From: Cryptomeria japonica
Taxonomy: Eukaryota; Streptophyta; Pinopsida; Cupressales; Cupressaceae
DNA length: 64,000 nt
Direction of reading: 5' to 3'
Assembly: GCF_030272615.1 (NCBI RefSeq)
Contig: NC_081406.1
Span: forward strand, 398,796,939 to 398,860,938
The position numbers were made by a program, and so were the translations under genes. The number at the start of each line of letters is the position of its first letter. The first letter of the stretch is position 1. Positions 9,856 through 22,092 of this stretch are shown here, in pieces. The notes beneath the pieces are model-generated. The model saw only the letters and a program-made list of their open reading frames with translations. It made no database searches and was not told the origin of the DNA.

Positions 9856-12799
9856 ATGGATTCTTCATCTGTTCCCGAATTCATAGAAAATCCTACTGTA
9901 GTCGAAGTGATTAAACACCCTAGATCCGTATTTCAGTTAATTCCTGAGATTGCCAAGAAAGATGATAATGTTGGTGCTTTTTCTCAAATCCCCAAAGGAG
10001 TAGCTTTTGCTGAAGACCCTAGAATGTATATTCATCGTCACATAGAAGAATTAGGTGATGAGGAAATAAAGAACATGTATAAATCAGTAATCTGTGACCA
10101 TTTTGGTAATGTTAAACCTGAGCACAAGATAGTTGAAACCCTAGGTTTCACTGAAATTTTCAGTATTCCAGATTTTCCTAAGGATGTTATAAGGATAGTA
10201 TTAAGCAAGGTACATGGTGCATTCTTCTGGTTAGACTCAGTTCACAAAATCACTAGAGAGGCAGTAAAAGCTGTAATAGGGTTACTTTCCATTGGTAACA
10301 GGCCTGATAAGACAAAGAAGGTCTCAAATGACCTAGTGACTAACCTAACAGGTGCACCATCTGATAAGAGATCTTTAATAGTAAATGATGTAACACATCA
10401 ATGTCAGATTCATTAGCATGATTTTAGGCTACAAAACCACACATGCAAATAGGTTACACTCAGTCTCTAGCCTATGCATAAAAAGTGCTTATGAAATGAT
10501 TAATGATAATGCAAAAATAGATGTGTGTGAATGGTTGAAAGATGAATTAATTGACAACTTGGGAAAGATAAAGAAAGACAAAAAGGGGACATTTAGATTT
10601 GGAAACCTACTTGTCTGTTTAATGCTACACATAACAAAACAAGTGCCCGGTATCGGTAACAAAAATATTGGTTTTGACATACCAGTAGGCAAACAGTTGT
10701 CAGATTTACTAAACAACATGGGAGAGAACAGAGAAAAGAAGGATGAAATTTGGATGGAGGCAGTTATCCCAAGAATCATTTGGGTTACTGAAATGGGGTA
10801 TTGAACTGATGACCACATAATAGAAACATATGTAAAAGCCCTCCTGGAAGCACCTAAGGAACCTAAAGAAGAGGTATTTGGCAGTGCTGAGACTATTGAA
10901 AATCAAATCCAATCAAAGAAAAAGGTAAAGAAGGTTGAAGCAATAGTTAGAAGAGGATCTAGACAAGATAAAGCTACTAAGGAAGATGTACTCAAACAAA
11001 CTGGTATTACTAAAGATGAGTTAGAAACACTTCAACCAGAAACTCACCTTTCATCGGTTGGAAATTCTTTAGAAAGTGATATACCAGCTGAATTTAAAAG
11101 AGTTGTGAGAAAAAGGAAACCTTCCCTGGTATCTACACCTTCTCCTAGAAGAACCAGCCATAAACAACAGGCAGTAGGGCCCCTAGCTAGGAAGTTAACT
11201 CCAAAGAAGAAGTTAACACCCAAGAAGAATACTCAACAAACCATTGCTCCAATTGACAAACTTCTAAATGAAATAACAGAGGATGGAAAGCTGAAAAACA
11301 TCAATAAATTGTATGATTAATTATCAACTGATGACAAGGAAAAAGTTGAAAACAGTGTAATCCTACACTTGGACATTTACAAGAAATTTCTAATGCAAGT
11401 TGTGGATGAATTACTGGCAGAACTATTCAAAAGACTTGAAGCTAGAAGGCAAGCTATTGTAGAGCTTGATAAGAAAATAAAAATTGAAAAACTTCTTGTT
11501 GTATATCCAGTCAACTCACCAAATGAGATAGATAAACTGATCTCAGAGGCTAACCGGTCAGTATTTTCAACTGCACACCGACATGTAGCACTTATGGTTG
11601 GTAGAGTGAATGAGGTAGCAGAGAAAACTACTAATGCATGGGACATATTCCTTGTAGAGAAGGAAAAGTAGGAAGAATATAGAAACCCTAAACCCATCAA
11701 AGTATACCAAAAGGATAAGGATAAGGGAAAAGGCAAGGTTGGTGGACTATCTAGCATAAAAATAATAGATAATCTATCCCCACCGCCTCTTGATACTCCA
11801 CTGGTAGTTACCATAGACAATCAACTGACTAATGAGAGTATGGACACACCACAAGAGGACACAAATCCCAATTCTGAGGTGTTATATATAGTGGACATTG
11901 ACACTCAGAAAATCAATATTGTGGCAGATAAGGATTCAACAAGGAAAATAGATAATACATAAGGTAAATTGGTAGATGACAACACTGAGAAACACTTAGA
12001 GCAACAGACTCACTCTCAGCAACAGGTTCATACAGAGACAGTGCCATCGACATTAGCTGAGCAATCCAAACCTTTGCTTAAAGAAATGGAAACACAAATT
12101 GACCTACCAGAGGTCACCACAAGCAAGGAAATTGCTCCCACCAGTGGAATACAGATTGTTGGTTCTTCCACTACAGATTTAAAATCAACAAATGTAATAG
12201 AAGTTCTTTTGGATTCCATCAAGAAGATAATAGAGTGTAGCTCACAAGCATACAAGTCAATTGATGACACAATTCTAATTTTGAAAATGATAGCACCTAA
12301 GTGTAATATAGATAATAAAGATTCTTTAGGTCAACTTGACACTTTGTCTAAGTATATTACTAACAAAACTGTGACAGTTGAACAAATAAAAGAGGAAGCA
12401 TTCAAGGAGAGACTAGAGAAAGAAAAACACAAATTCTTTGAGGAGGAAATAAAGAAGTGTACAAGAAAATTTGACACTCTTTTACCGGAACTGTGTAGTA
12501 CACTGAAGGAATTTAAAACATTGTACAGGGATACATGTAAAACTAACTTTTTGACAGTAGATATAGACAAGAAAATCAGCAAGGTATAGGAGGAAATAAA
12601 TCAACTAGCTGATAACTTCATTAATTCATCTGATTCATTATCAATTTTTGAGTAGAAAATAATAGGTTTTGAGGAAGAACTACTAAAGTTGGAAAGAGAG
12701 AAGGAAAGAATAAAAGGAAAGGCTAAAGATCTACAATGGAGACTTAGTCTAAAATTGGATTACCTCACCTCCTTAAGAAAAGAAATATCTGATGCTTTG
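9856..12799 (+). pseudogene. Second ORF (unknown protein, ~1070 aa) of A, main part
   Basis: ATG at 9856 starts MDSSSVPEFIENPTVVEV. Layout by comparison with D and E: an N-terminal domain with FSQIPKG and MYIHRHIEELGDEE; a best-conserved core (10418-10660) with GYKTTHANRLHS, DVCEWLKDELIDNL, KKDKKGTFRFGNLL and a Pro-Gly-Ile; a second segment, WMEAVIPRIIWVTEMGY; a Lys/Arg/Pro-rich basic linker (11100-11230); a helical LHLDIYKKFLMQV segment; an acidic/polar linker; and a C-terminal coiled coil. Breaks are a frameshift near 10395, stops at 10802, 11318, 11669, 11960, 12587 and 12652, and a ~100-base deletion near 10730. Element C inserted at 12799; the C-terminus resumes at 25921. I recognise no catalytic motif. 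The core recalls, weakly, plant transposon-associated proteins of unknown function. Confidence 0.7.
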
Positions 12800-13522
12800 T
12801 GTAGACACATAAAAATTTCCATTAATTTGTCCTCATTTAATTTCACATTTCTCTGAACATCGAGCGTGTCCTTATTATTAGACTATTATTTCTCCATAAT
12901 TCATTATTCATAATTTCCATCTTTTATTATATTATTATTATTAATATCTCATCATTTATCCTTTCAATTTATTAAATAAAACATTTATCATATTCATTTA
13001 TACGCATTCATGCATTCACCTTATATACATTTATCTATTTATTTAATAAAACCCTTAAATATCCCCTCCTACCACTTACCATTTCCCACTTACCATTTCC
13101 CATTCACCACTCATCTTCCCTATACCACTCATTTTGCATTATCCCATATTCATCCCACAACATGAACTCGCCCGGAGAAAATCTATTTAAACAAAGCCCC
13201 CTCTCTTATTTGAGCATCTCATCTTTATGCGTCAAACTTATGTTAGTTTGTATTCTTCAACATCTTGGCACTTCATTTTCTTTAGCTTCCTTTGCATCAA
13301 TCATCTTGAATCTCCAAAAAACCATAGCTTCTTGTGTGTGCTTCTGAGAGCAATATTATCTGCATAAGATCTTGGTTTAAGGAGTGCAATGGAGTGGATT
13401 ATGTAACATGCATGTGTGTTTTAGCTTAGATATTTTCATTTGCATGTGTGTGTTTTGTAGGTACTTCATTGTTGGATGCTGGAAGATTGAATCTTGTATT
13501 CAATCCATTTCCTCCATCTACA
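12800..13522 (+). repeat. 5' LTR of element C
   Basis: Starts TGTAGACAC and ends CATCTACA. The 3' copy starts CGCAGACAC, so its first dinucleotide has mutated. A TATA-like TATTTAAA is at 13184-13191 and again at 25577-25584. Confidence 0.93.
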
Positions 13523-13524
13523 AT

Positions 13525-13542
13525 TGGCACGCCCGATGGGAC
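13525..13542 (+). other. Primer binding site of element C
   Basis: TGGCACGCCCGATGGGAC begins two bases after the LTR. It differs from the site of B, so the two Tat elements may use different tRNAs. The tRNA was not identified. Confidence 0.65.
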
Positions 13543-16499
13543 ATGCACTTGTCCTTTCATTGTTTTGCTTTTGTTTGATAGAGGTTTTAGATTTATGGTT
13601 TGTTTAGTTGTAAGTGCTTGTAGGTTTCACATTTTTTGTTATTTGCAGGTTTGTTGAGAGTCTTTAACATTCTATTTACATGGTCATGAGAGTTTTCAAC
13701 ATTACATTTTGCAAAGTTCCTTTTCTTACCTTTTAAATGGTTTATGTGCCTTGTTTATGTCTCCACGATCTACAATAAACATGCTTTGTTTGTGCTTCTC
13801 CCATGCTAAATAAAACAATTTTGCATGCCTTATTTCTGCAAAAATCAAACCATCCATAATCAATTGCATATCTTATTTTTTCTCATTTTGTGAAACAGTT
13901 AAATGTGTATTGCTCATGTTCACAGTTTGATATGGCTTGTGCGCTTTGTAGATTAAAACAACTTAAATGCTAGACTATGGTTTTAATTCAGTTTGTATGC
14001 CTTGCCCTTGTATCTATATTTTGCAGGTTATACACATGAATCATTTGCCAAACAGCCCACAAACCATTATTATTAGTATTTTCGAAATTGGAAAACAAAA
14101 TCATAACACTTTGTTTATATCCCCACGTCAAAATCTGACCAAAAAGCATTCATAATCTATCAAAAATAAAACAAGAAAAAAACATTTTACATTAAACAAA
14201 ACAATTCCCACGTTGTTTTTGCATTATTTAAAAATCTCTTAAAGTAGCCCACGTAGCATGGGGTTTTGACTTAGTTTTAAAAGTCTTAGTCTTTTTCTTT
14301 TCTTTTATGGTGTGGTTTTAATATTAGTTAGTTTTAGATTTCTAAATTTAGTTTTTTTTTTTTTAATATTAGCTTTCTTTTTTTTCAAGTTTTTAAAATT
14401 AGTTTAGTTTTTAATTTTATTTTTTCTAATATTAGTTTGTTTTGGTTTTTGAATTTAGTTTTTAGTTATGTTAAAATTAGATTTTTTTTTGTTTGTTTTT
14501 ATTTTAGAAAGTTTGTTTTAGATTAGAAAGTTTGTTTTTAATTTAGATTAATTTGTTTTTTAAGTTAGATTAATTTTTGTTTGTTAGATTAATTTGTTAA
14601 TTGTTTATTTTTGAGTATGATTATTTGGTGTGTTTATTTTGATCTTCAATGCTAATCTTTTGAATTTTATTTTGTGCAGGGTTCTCAATTGTCGAAGGCA
14701 TAATCTTGAAACTACTAATGTCATTTGATGCAGGACGCATGTCGAAGAAATGGTGATTTGAAACCGATTGTCTGATTTTTAGATTAGATCACATTTTGAA
14801 TTGGTGCTTTAAAATTAACCAGTGTCTTTCATGTTTTGAGCATTAGGCTCTTTTTGTTTTACCTTTTAGAGGGTGTGCCTCCTAAGAAGCCCTTAAGGCT
14901 TGGTGAGAGTGAATGACCCAAGTGGTAACGGGCTAAAGCCAAGCTCTTCCGAACAATTATAAATAAATGTGTTTGTGACGAAAGTTGCAAGCAACAAGTG
15001 TTGATTAGTTCATACCGACGACATGTCTCCCCATAAACCCTATAGAGCGCAACCTCTATAGGCTGAGAGCCTTCCTTAACGGAGCGTATGTCGCCGCATG
15101 TATGGCCACTCGAATGGATGCCCTTACTAGACACCATTTGTGTTAGAAGCCAAAAACCTTCTAGTTGTTGACACAAGAGGTTGGACCTCTGAAGCGGCTC
15201 ACATTCTTACGGTTCTTAGTAGAGATACAAAGTTCGCCATGGGGAGTTTTCATGGGGACTGATGCTTGGCTGCCCTGAAGAAGTGAGTGTCGAGGGTGGA
15301 GCCAGTGGGGTCAAGCATCTAAGTATCCGCTCTGAATTATGTAGCTCAGGGTAACCCCCCAAGTGAGATTCAACAACTATTGTCCTGGCCAGCCTTAGGA
15401 TTGTGCTTGAATGTGTTTTTATTGCAAAATCAAACAACATTCTTTTTGCCATGTTTTCTGAGTGTGTGCACAAACAAACAAGAACATTTCACAATCAACA
15501 CCACACTTGAAATTGAAACACTTTACAAAAACCTTGGTCTAAGCCTTGAAGTATCCATCCACATTGTAAAACAAAAAACATTGTGAAACAACATTGTCCT
15601 TGAAACGTTGAACTTGTGTTCTCAAAACAACCATTTCAAATCTCTTGAGACATCACTTTTGAAGTTCTAATCTTTTAGGTCCTCCCATAGTCATATCATT
15701 CTAGTTTCCCATCCCCCTTTAGGTCCTTGCATAGTCCTCACCTAGTTGCACCTTTCATCCTTGCATATCTCATTTAATTATACCTAGGCTTTGCATATCC
15801 CCCCAGATCAAACCCATGCATAATCCCCTTAGATCATACCCATAATCTTTGCATAGCCTTACATCATTCCTTTAGGACATAACCTTAAACCTTGCACAAG
15901 TTCCTTAGGTCATTTCATCATTGGTCCTAGCATTTCATTATTATTTGCATACCAAAATAAAATAAAAAAACAAAAAAAAAAAAAAAAAAAACAAAAACAT
16001 TGCTTGCACTTAGGATTTCTCGTCATAGGTCTGACATCAACTTTTGATAATCAATCCCCCTTATCACTTGAGGTGCATCTTCCTTGAGTTATGGAATCTA
16101 TCAGTGTCTTTGAGTTGGTATTCCACTTGGAGTTCATCATCTCCTATCATAGCATGCCCTCTCTTTGATAACTTATCCTTGTGTCTATCCATTATAGCAC
16201 AAGTCAAATCCTACATTGGAAATATTTTCAGACCTAGAGTATCCTTAGTCCTTGCATCAAGCATCATTCATTCTCATATCCCATTTAAGGTTTAGCTGCA
16301 CATCACTTTCCCATCATATAAATTGCACTTTTGCATCAATCCTTTAGTAGTCGTATCACATAGATTGCATCTTTACATTGATCCTTAGTTGCATGCCAAT
16401 TTCACTCATATCATATAGTTCCCCCTTTGCATTTTAGGGTTTTTCATTCCATCTAGAGTCTCATACATTGTCCTAGGTCAAAGATCAGAACAATCGTTT
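13543..16499 (+). other. Long 5' leader of element C, no convincing gene
   Basis: About 3 kb without a gag-like ORF. It includes a T-rich stretch made of TTAGTTTT-type words (14270-14640), a block around 14909 with GAATGACCCAAGTGG shared with the leader of B, CCT/CAT-rich text at 15660-16480 and a poly-A run near 15970. A TTTTGTGCAGG acceptor-like site is at 14673. Long leaders are normal in Tat/Ogre elements. Confidence 0.6.
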
Positions 16500-17939
16500 A
16501 TGTCTCCTAACATGAGAATCAAAATGTTTCAAAATCATCTATTTCAAGATGGAGATGACCTTATTAATTTTGATGAAGAGGACCACATTAGCATTGTGAC
16601 CAGTGAAACTAGTGAAACAAGCGATGAAGAAATAAATCAATCCACTATTGACAAAGCATTTCATAGCCATAGATTTACTAAACTCCTTAAAGAGGTGGTT
16701 AAACGTGATCCACAAGCATACTTCAAAGCCCTTGTTGATGAGGGAATTAAATTGCCACCTAATTTTGACATATCATTGCTCACAATTAAGGACAAACTGA
16801 GAGTTAGTGAGTCTAGACCTGCAAGGACAAACAATGAGGAGAGGATAAAAGATCATAGACCTTTCTACTTGCAACTAGGATACAAGAGATCTACGAAAAC
16901 ATCGAGACCTATGCATACCAATGATCCCATTTTGAGTGAATTGCGAGCATTGAGACAAGAAATAGACACTCTCAAGAATAAGAAGGCATCGTCACACAAG
17001 TTTTCTATTGAGGACATATGTCCCTATCCTTTTGATCCGAGTATTTCGATGCCACCTTTTCCTAGTCATTGGGAAATACCAAAATTGGATAAGTATAGAG
17101 GAAATGGAGACCGTAGAGATCACTTGAGAGAATTTTGCACCGCTACCTTAGAATTCGCAGTAGATGAAACGTACCTCATGAGACTCTTTTCTCATAGTCT
17201 TGGAGGAAGTGCCATGGAATGGTTCTTGCGATTACCTCCGATTATCAAATCTTTTGAATAATTGGCTGATAAGTTTGTCTCACACTATGCTTACAACTGT
17301 GAACATGAGGTGACCATGATGGACCTCTTCAACACAAAACAAAGACAAGGAGAATCCTTCATATCATTTTTACAAAGATGGAGACATTTGACCAAAAGGG
17401 CACCTTATGACATTCCCGATAAGCAACTCGTTGACCTCTTTTGTCGCAATTTAAACAAGGAAATTGGAAGAGAACTTCACCTCAAGTGTTTGGACACCTT
17501 TGATGAGGTCATAGACATGGGATTCCGCATCGAACAAACACTTATTGACGATGGTACTATAAAGATAAACGATGATAAAGATTACAAAGGATCAGGTTCA
17601 AATCATAAAACACCCTTTTGGGCCAAGAACAATAATGTGGTTAATGACGGAGTTGTTGATGCAAAGAATACTAAAACATCATCACCTATTTACAACCTTA
17701 AGGGGTCATCCTCAAACAAAGGAAAAGAAAAACAAAGAAGCTTCCCTAAACAAAATTTTACACCATTGGGACAACCACTTGAATCAGCATTGAAAGAACT
17801 CCTTGAAAATAATCTTATAACATTGCCAAAGATACAGGAATACAACCCTCAAGTTAAACCCCCATGGTGGAATGATGATCACTTTTGTGACTACCATAGA
17901 CACAAGGGTCATAAGACTAATAGTTGTAATAAACTCTGA
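16500..17939 (+). pseudogene. gag of element C (one internal stop)
   Basis: ATG at 16500. The frame is open for 253 codons, has one TAA at 17259-17261, then continues in frame for another 225 codons. The first part has an acidic N-terminus and the capsid-like segment PFPSHWEIPKLDKYRGNGD...HLREF, which resembles the retrotransposon gag fold (PF03732 type), continuing with AMEWFLRLPP and, after the stop, FVSHYAYNCEHEVTMMDLF and SFISFLQRWRHL. It ends in a variant knuckle, FCDYHRHKGHKTNSC, of the CX2HX4HX4C type typical of Tat gag. The terminal TGA is probably a mutated Arg codon of the original gag-pol reading, since HVIQDLLDEGKFQL follows. Confidence 0.85.
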
Positions 17940-19170
17940 CATGTCATACAAGACCTTCTTGATGAGGGAAAATTTCAGTTGATGGACATACTCCTTCCAG
18001 TAACTCCGATCATGAGATATTCAAAAATCCTTTCCCCAAGCATGACCAAGATAAAGGGAAGGCCCCAAAATATGGTGATAGTGTGAATTATACCAATGCT
18101 AAATATGACTATACCATAAACAACATCAGAGAGGTCGATAATCATGTGAACACTTTTATCATAAAGGGGAGAGAAACTGATTGCAATGTTACCACCCACA
18201 AAGGCACATTTATTCTTAAGGGATCTAATTATAAACTTGCTACACCATCTTCACAATACAACCTTATAGAGCATTTAGGGAAGACACCTGCATAGATTTC
18301 TATACTTGAGTTGCTACGCTTATCCCCTGAGCATAAATCCATCCTTGATAAAGCGCTCACTACCACTATTGTGACTACAGACCTACATGTAGATCAATTT
18401 CAAGCTATGGTGGGACATATTGCCTCCCCTCATACCCTCACTATTACTGAGAATGATGACTTGTCCATGCAACAACCTCATAATGCACCTTTACATATTG
18501 AAGTCCTTGTCCATAGAGTTAAGATCAAGCGAGTTCTGATAGACGGAGGCACAGGTCTAAATATTTGTACTCTAAAATTGATTAGAGAGCTTGGATCTAA
18601 TGAAAAGGCAGTTGATCCGAAGAAAAGATTACAATAAAGGCATATGATGAAGAGGAACGCTCATCTAAGGGATCAGTTACATTGCCTATCAAAGTGGGAC
18701 CAGTGGTGAAGGATGTGGTTTTTCAAGTCCTTGATCTCCCGTTGACCTATAACATTCTCCTTGGAAGGCCTTGGATCCATGCAATGCAAGCTGTACCTTC
18801 TACCTACCATCAATGTATTAAATTTCCATACAATGGTGTTGAAGTAACTATACTAGGAGATCCAAACCCTTTTATGTATTGCAACAATTTGAGTTCTAAG
18901 ACTGAATCCATCATTCCTAGTAACTGTGAAGCACCTCCTTCCCAAGCATACATTGATCTTGAATCCTTAAAAGCATCCACTTCCAAATCCAACGAAGCTG
19001 AGACTAGAATAAAAGTAAAAGATCATGGAATAGGAGAGTATTCTATGAGTCCTGCTCTCTACATTGGAAAGCTACCTTTGTCCCCTCGCACTTATGGAAA
19101 ACCACAAGTGACTAAGACCACATTAGACACCACTACTATAGTCTATAAACCTACTATTTTTAGAAAATAG
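17940..19170 (+). pseudogene. Protease region of element C
   Basis: After the gag-end stop and a frameshift near 17985, the reading passes IFKNPFPKHDQ, VNTFIIKGRETDC, and then the protease core: KRVLIDGGTGLNICTLKLI (about 18525-18590). Its Asp-Gly-Gly replaces the usual Asp-Ser/Thr-Gly, as in many Tat elements. A frameshift near 18630 moves it into frame 1, where YNILLGRPWIH (about 18748-18780) is the second conserved protease motif. Stops are at 18293 and 19168. The protease would cut the gag-pol precursor. Confidence 0.75.
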
Positions 19171-19176
19171 GGAGCT

Positions 19177-19704
19177 TTGTATGACGAAATGGAAGAAGAG
19201 GACCTCTTGAAATGGCTATACAAAGATGAAGATACAGAGAAAGCACAAATTGCAGAACCTGAAGTCAAAATACCAGCTGAGCAATATGGAAAGGGATTGA
19301 ACATAATGAAAAGATATGGCTATGATGGTCACAGTCCTCTTGGTTTACACAAACAAGGTATACTTGAACCGATTAAACCTAATGGTGGACGTAAGGTTCC
19401 TGGTCTAGGGTATGATACGCAGAATGATAAGACCTTGAGTACTAAGGGTAACTCGAGTGAGGTAGGGGAATCTTCTAATACAACACAGACTGATGAGGAA
19501 GGTACCATCGATGACTCTAACGATTTCATTGATATATATTTATATGATTCTATTTGTACCCTTGAGCCTGTTCATAACCTTGAACCTAATCATGATCCTT
19601 TACCTCTTGTGCACTCACAACTTATTGATTGGGACCATGAGGGAGACCCCCAGTTAGATGTTTTTCAAAATGATGAGGCAATCATAAACTTTCTTGGAGC
19701 ATGA
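19177..19704 (+). pseudogene. G-patch domain region of element C pol
   Basis: The frame-1 reading has GKGLNIMKRYGYDGHSPLG, then GILEPIKP and GLGY: a G-patch with its spaced glycines and aromatic residues. G-patches bind nucleic acid or helicases, and Tat-lineage elements are known to carry one between protease and RT. The stretch after it is acidic and ends LIDWDHEGDPQLDVFQ. A partial copy of that acidic part is all that B keeps (28925-29179). Confidence 0.75.
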
Positions 19705-21480
19705 AGTGGTTTACCCCTTGGAGATCATAGGGTTGGATTCACCATAGAGCTCAAGAGTGCGGCTTACTTTGGAGAAGGTGCCAAGCCTTTTAGTCGCAAA
19801 ATTATGGAAAATATCAATAGGTCTTCTAGTGAAAACTGCTTTGCGGCACTATTAGACCCCAAAAATGTAAAAATAAAGGATGTATCCAAAGGTGAAAACC
19901 TCTCTAAGCCACCTGAGGATGGAAGGCTTGACATGCTTCCCCTAGCATTATAGCATGAAAAGTCATCTATGTTAGTGGAAAAGACAGTACTAGCAAACTT
20001 GGGCACAAAAGAGCAACCAAAGATTATACATCTAGCAGAATCATTGACCCCTGAAGAGAGAGTAGAGCATATCCAGTTTTACAAGGAAAGACAAGTTAAT
20101 TTTGCATGGTCCTATGCAGATATGCCTGGACTTGACCCTGATTTAGTTATGCATCACTTATCTTTACCACAGGGGGCAAAACCTGTCAAACAAAAATTGA
20201 GAAAAATGCATCCTCATGTGGCACTATTGGTAAAAGCAGAATTATAAAAGCTGCTAGATGTTGGCTTTATAAGACCTGTTGACTATGCTGAATGGATTTC
20301 AAACTTAGTACCAATTTCAAAACCTGATGGGAGTGTCCATGTTTGCATAGATTTCAGAGATTTAAATAAAGCTTGTCCTAAAGATGACTTCCCACTTCCA
20401 AATATTGACATTGTAGTGGATTCCACAACTGGACACGAGATGCTATCCCTCATGGATGGGTTCTCAGGTTATAATCAGATCAAAATTGCTCCTGAAGACC
20501 AGATCAAAACAACATTCACTTTTCCTTGGGGAACTTTTTGTTGGAATGTCATGCCCTTTGGATTGAAGAATGCTAGAGCTACTTATCAACATGCAATGAC
20601 CACTATCTTTCATGACATGATGCATATATATCTGGAAGATTATGTAGATGACTTGCTTGGAAAATCTTACACCAAAGAGGGACATTTAGAAATCATGGAC
20701 AAAATCTTTACAAGGTTGGAAAAATATAAAGTCTGATTGAATCCAAAGAAATGTGTCTTTGGGGTAACTCCGAGAAACTCCTTGGATACATTATATCATC
20801 TAAGAGAATTGAAGCTGATCCTGAAAAAGTAAAAGCCATACTTGAGATGCCACCACCGAGGAATATCCGTCAGCTGAGATCTTTACAAGGGAAACTCCAA
20901 TCTATCCGTCGCTTTATAGCACCTGGCAGATAAGTGTCAACCATTTCAGCACCTGCTACATAAAATTGTTTCATTCAATTGGGATGACAAATGTGAACAA
21001 GCTTTTCAACCTATCAAAGAATACCTAATGTCACCACCAGTGTTAGTACCTCCAACAAATGACAAGCCTCTACTACTATATATATCTACAACTGCTACAG
21101 CACTGGGGGCATTGTTGGCTCAACATGACTCTGAAGGAAAAGAACATGCAATATATTAGATCAGTCGTACCCTAGTGGGATATGAGCTTAAGTACAGTAC
21201 TATTGAGAGAGCGTGTCTTGCTGTAGTTTTTGCCTCACAGAAACTGCGACATTACATGCTTACACACCAAACAAAGCTCATTGCAAAATTTGATCCACTT
21301 AAATATCTTCTGAGTAAAGCAGCTCTTACAGGACGACTGGCTAAATGGGTCATGATTCTTAACAAGTTTGACATTGAGTATGTAGAAAGAAAATCAATCA
21401 AAGGACAAGCTATAGCTGATCAACTCGCTGATGCTCCTGTCACAGATGATCATCCACTTGTTACACAGTTACCTGATGAA
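19705..21480 (+). pseudogene. Reverse transcriptase and first RNase H of element C
   Basis: Frame 1 continues with stops at 19951, 20245 and 20734. RT motifs are visible in order: KLLDVGFIRPVDYAEWISNL, VCIDFRDLNKACPKDDFPLP, LMDGFSGYNQI, WGTFCWNVMPFGLKNA and the catalytic DYVDDLL, which is intact (about 20640-20660). A -/+ frameshift pair covers about 20770-20940, including LGYIISSKRIEADPEKVKA and LRSLQGKLQSIRRFI. RNase H follows: ALGALLAQHDSEGKEHAIY, YSTIERACLAVVFASQKLRHY and QAIADQLAD. These are the Ty3 RT-RNase H signatures. Confidence 0.88.
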
Positions 21481-22092
21481 TCAATCTTTAACATGGAATC
21501 TTCAAACCTTTGGACTTTATATTTTGATGGTTCCTTCACACGTGGTGGCTCTGGCGCTGGAATTCTCTTTGTCACACCACAAGGGGATTGCATACCAAAG
21601 GCTTATAAAATATAATTTCCTTGTACCAACAATATTGCAGAATATGAAGCATTACTTTCTGGGCTCTGTATGGCTGTACAATGGAAAATCTTAGATTTAT
21701 GTGTTCTTGGTGATTCCCAGTTAGTGATCAGACAAGTTAATGATGATTATAAAACAAAGGATGAAAATCTTATGCCATACAAGAGAATGGTGGATGATTT
21801 CAAGGCTTACTTTACCACAATCACATTTGAGAAAATTCCTCAGGACAACAACAGAGCAGATGATGCAATGGCTACAATTGCCTCCCTTGTAATAATGCCA
21901 AGTAATGCCGAACACTATGAGTTCTTGGTTAAACTGCTCTTAGAGCCTGCCTACAATGTACCACAAACTGAAATGATATGCCTCATTATTGGTCCTAATT
22001 CCCAGTGGTATGGAGATATTTATGCCTACTTACATGATAATACCTTACCTCTTGATCTATCCAACAAATCCCGAAAAACATTTATTCGTTGA
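21481..22092 (+). pseudogene. Second (archaeal-type) RNase H of element C
   Basis: WTLYFDGSFTRGGSGAGILF carries the first catalytic Asp. NNIAEYEALLSGL carries the Glu, GDSQLVIRQVN the second Asp, and RADDAMATIASL the last acidic site. An additional RNase H between the normal RNase H and integrase is diagnostic of Tat-lineage elements. One TAA at 21613 and a TGA at 22090 interrupt it. Confidence 0.85.

Noticed and set aside
13162-13578. Short plus-strand readings inside the LTRs of C (also at 25555-25740)
   Set aside because: LTR sequence; the readings are short and not conserved outside the LTR pair.
15216-15586. Short readings in the leader of C
   Set aside because: Both strands give readings of similar length and neither matches a known leader protein.
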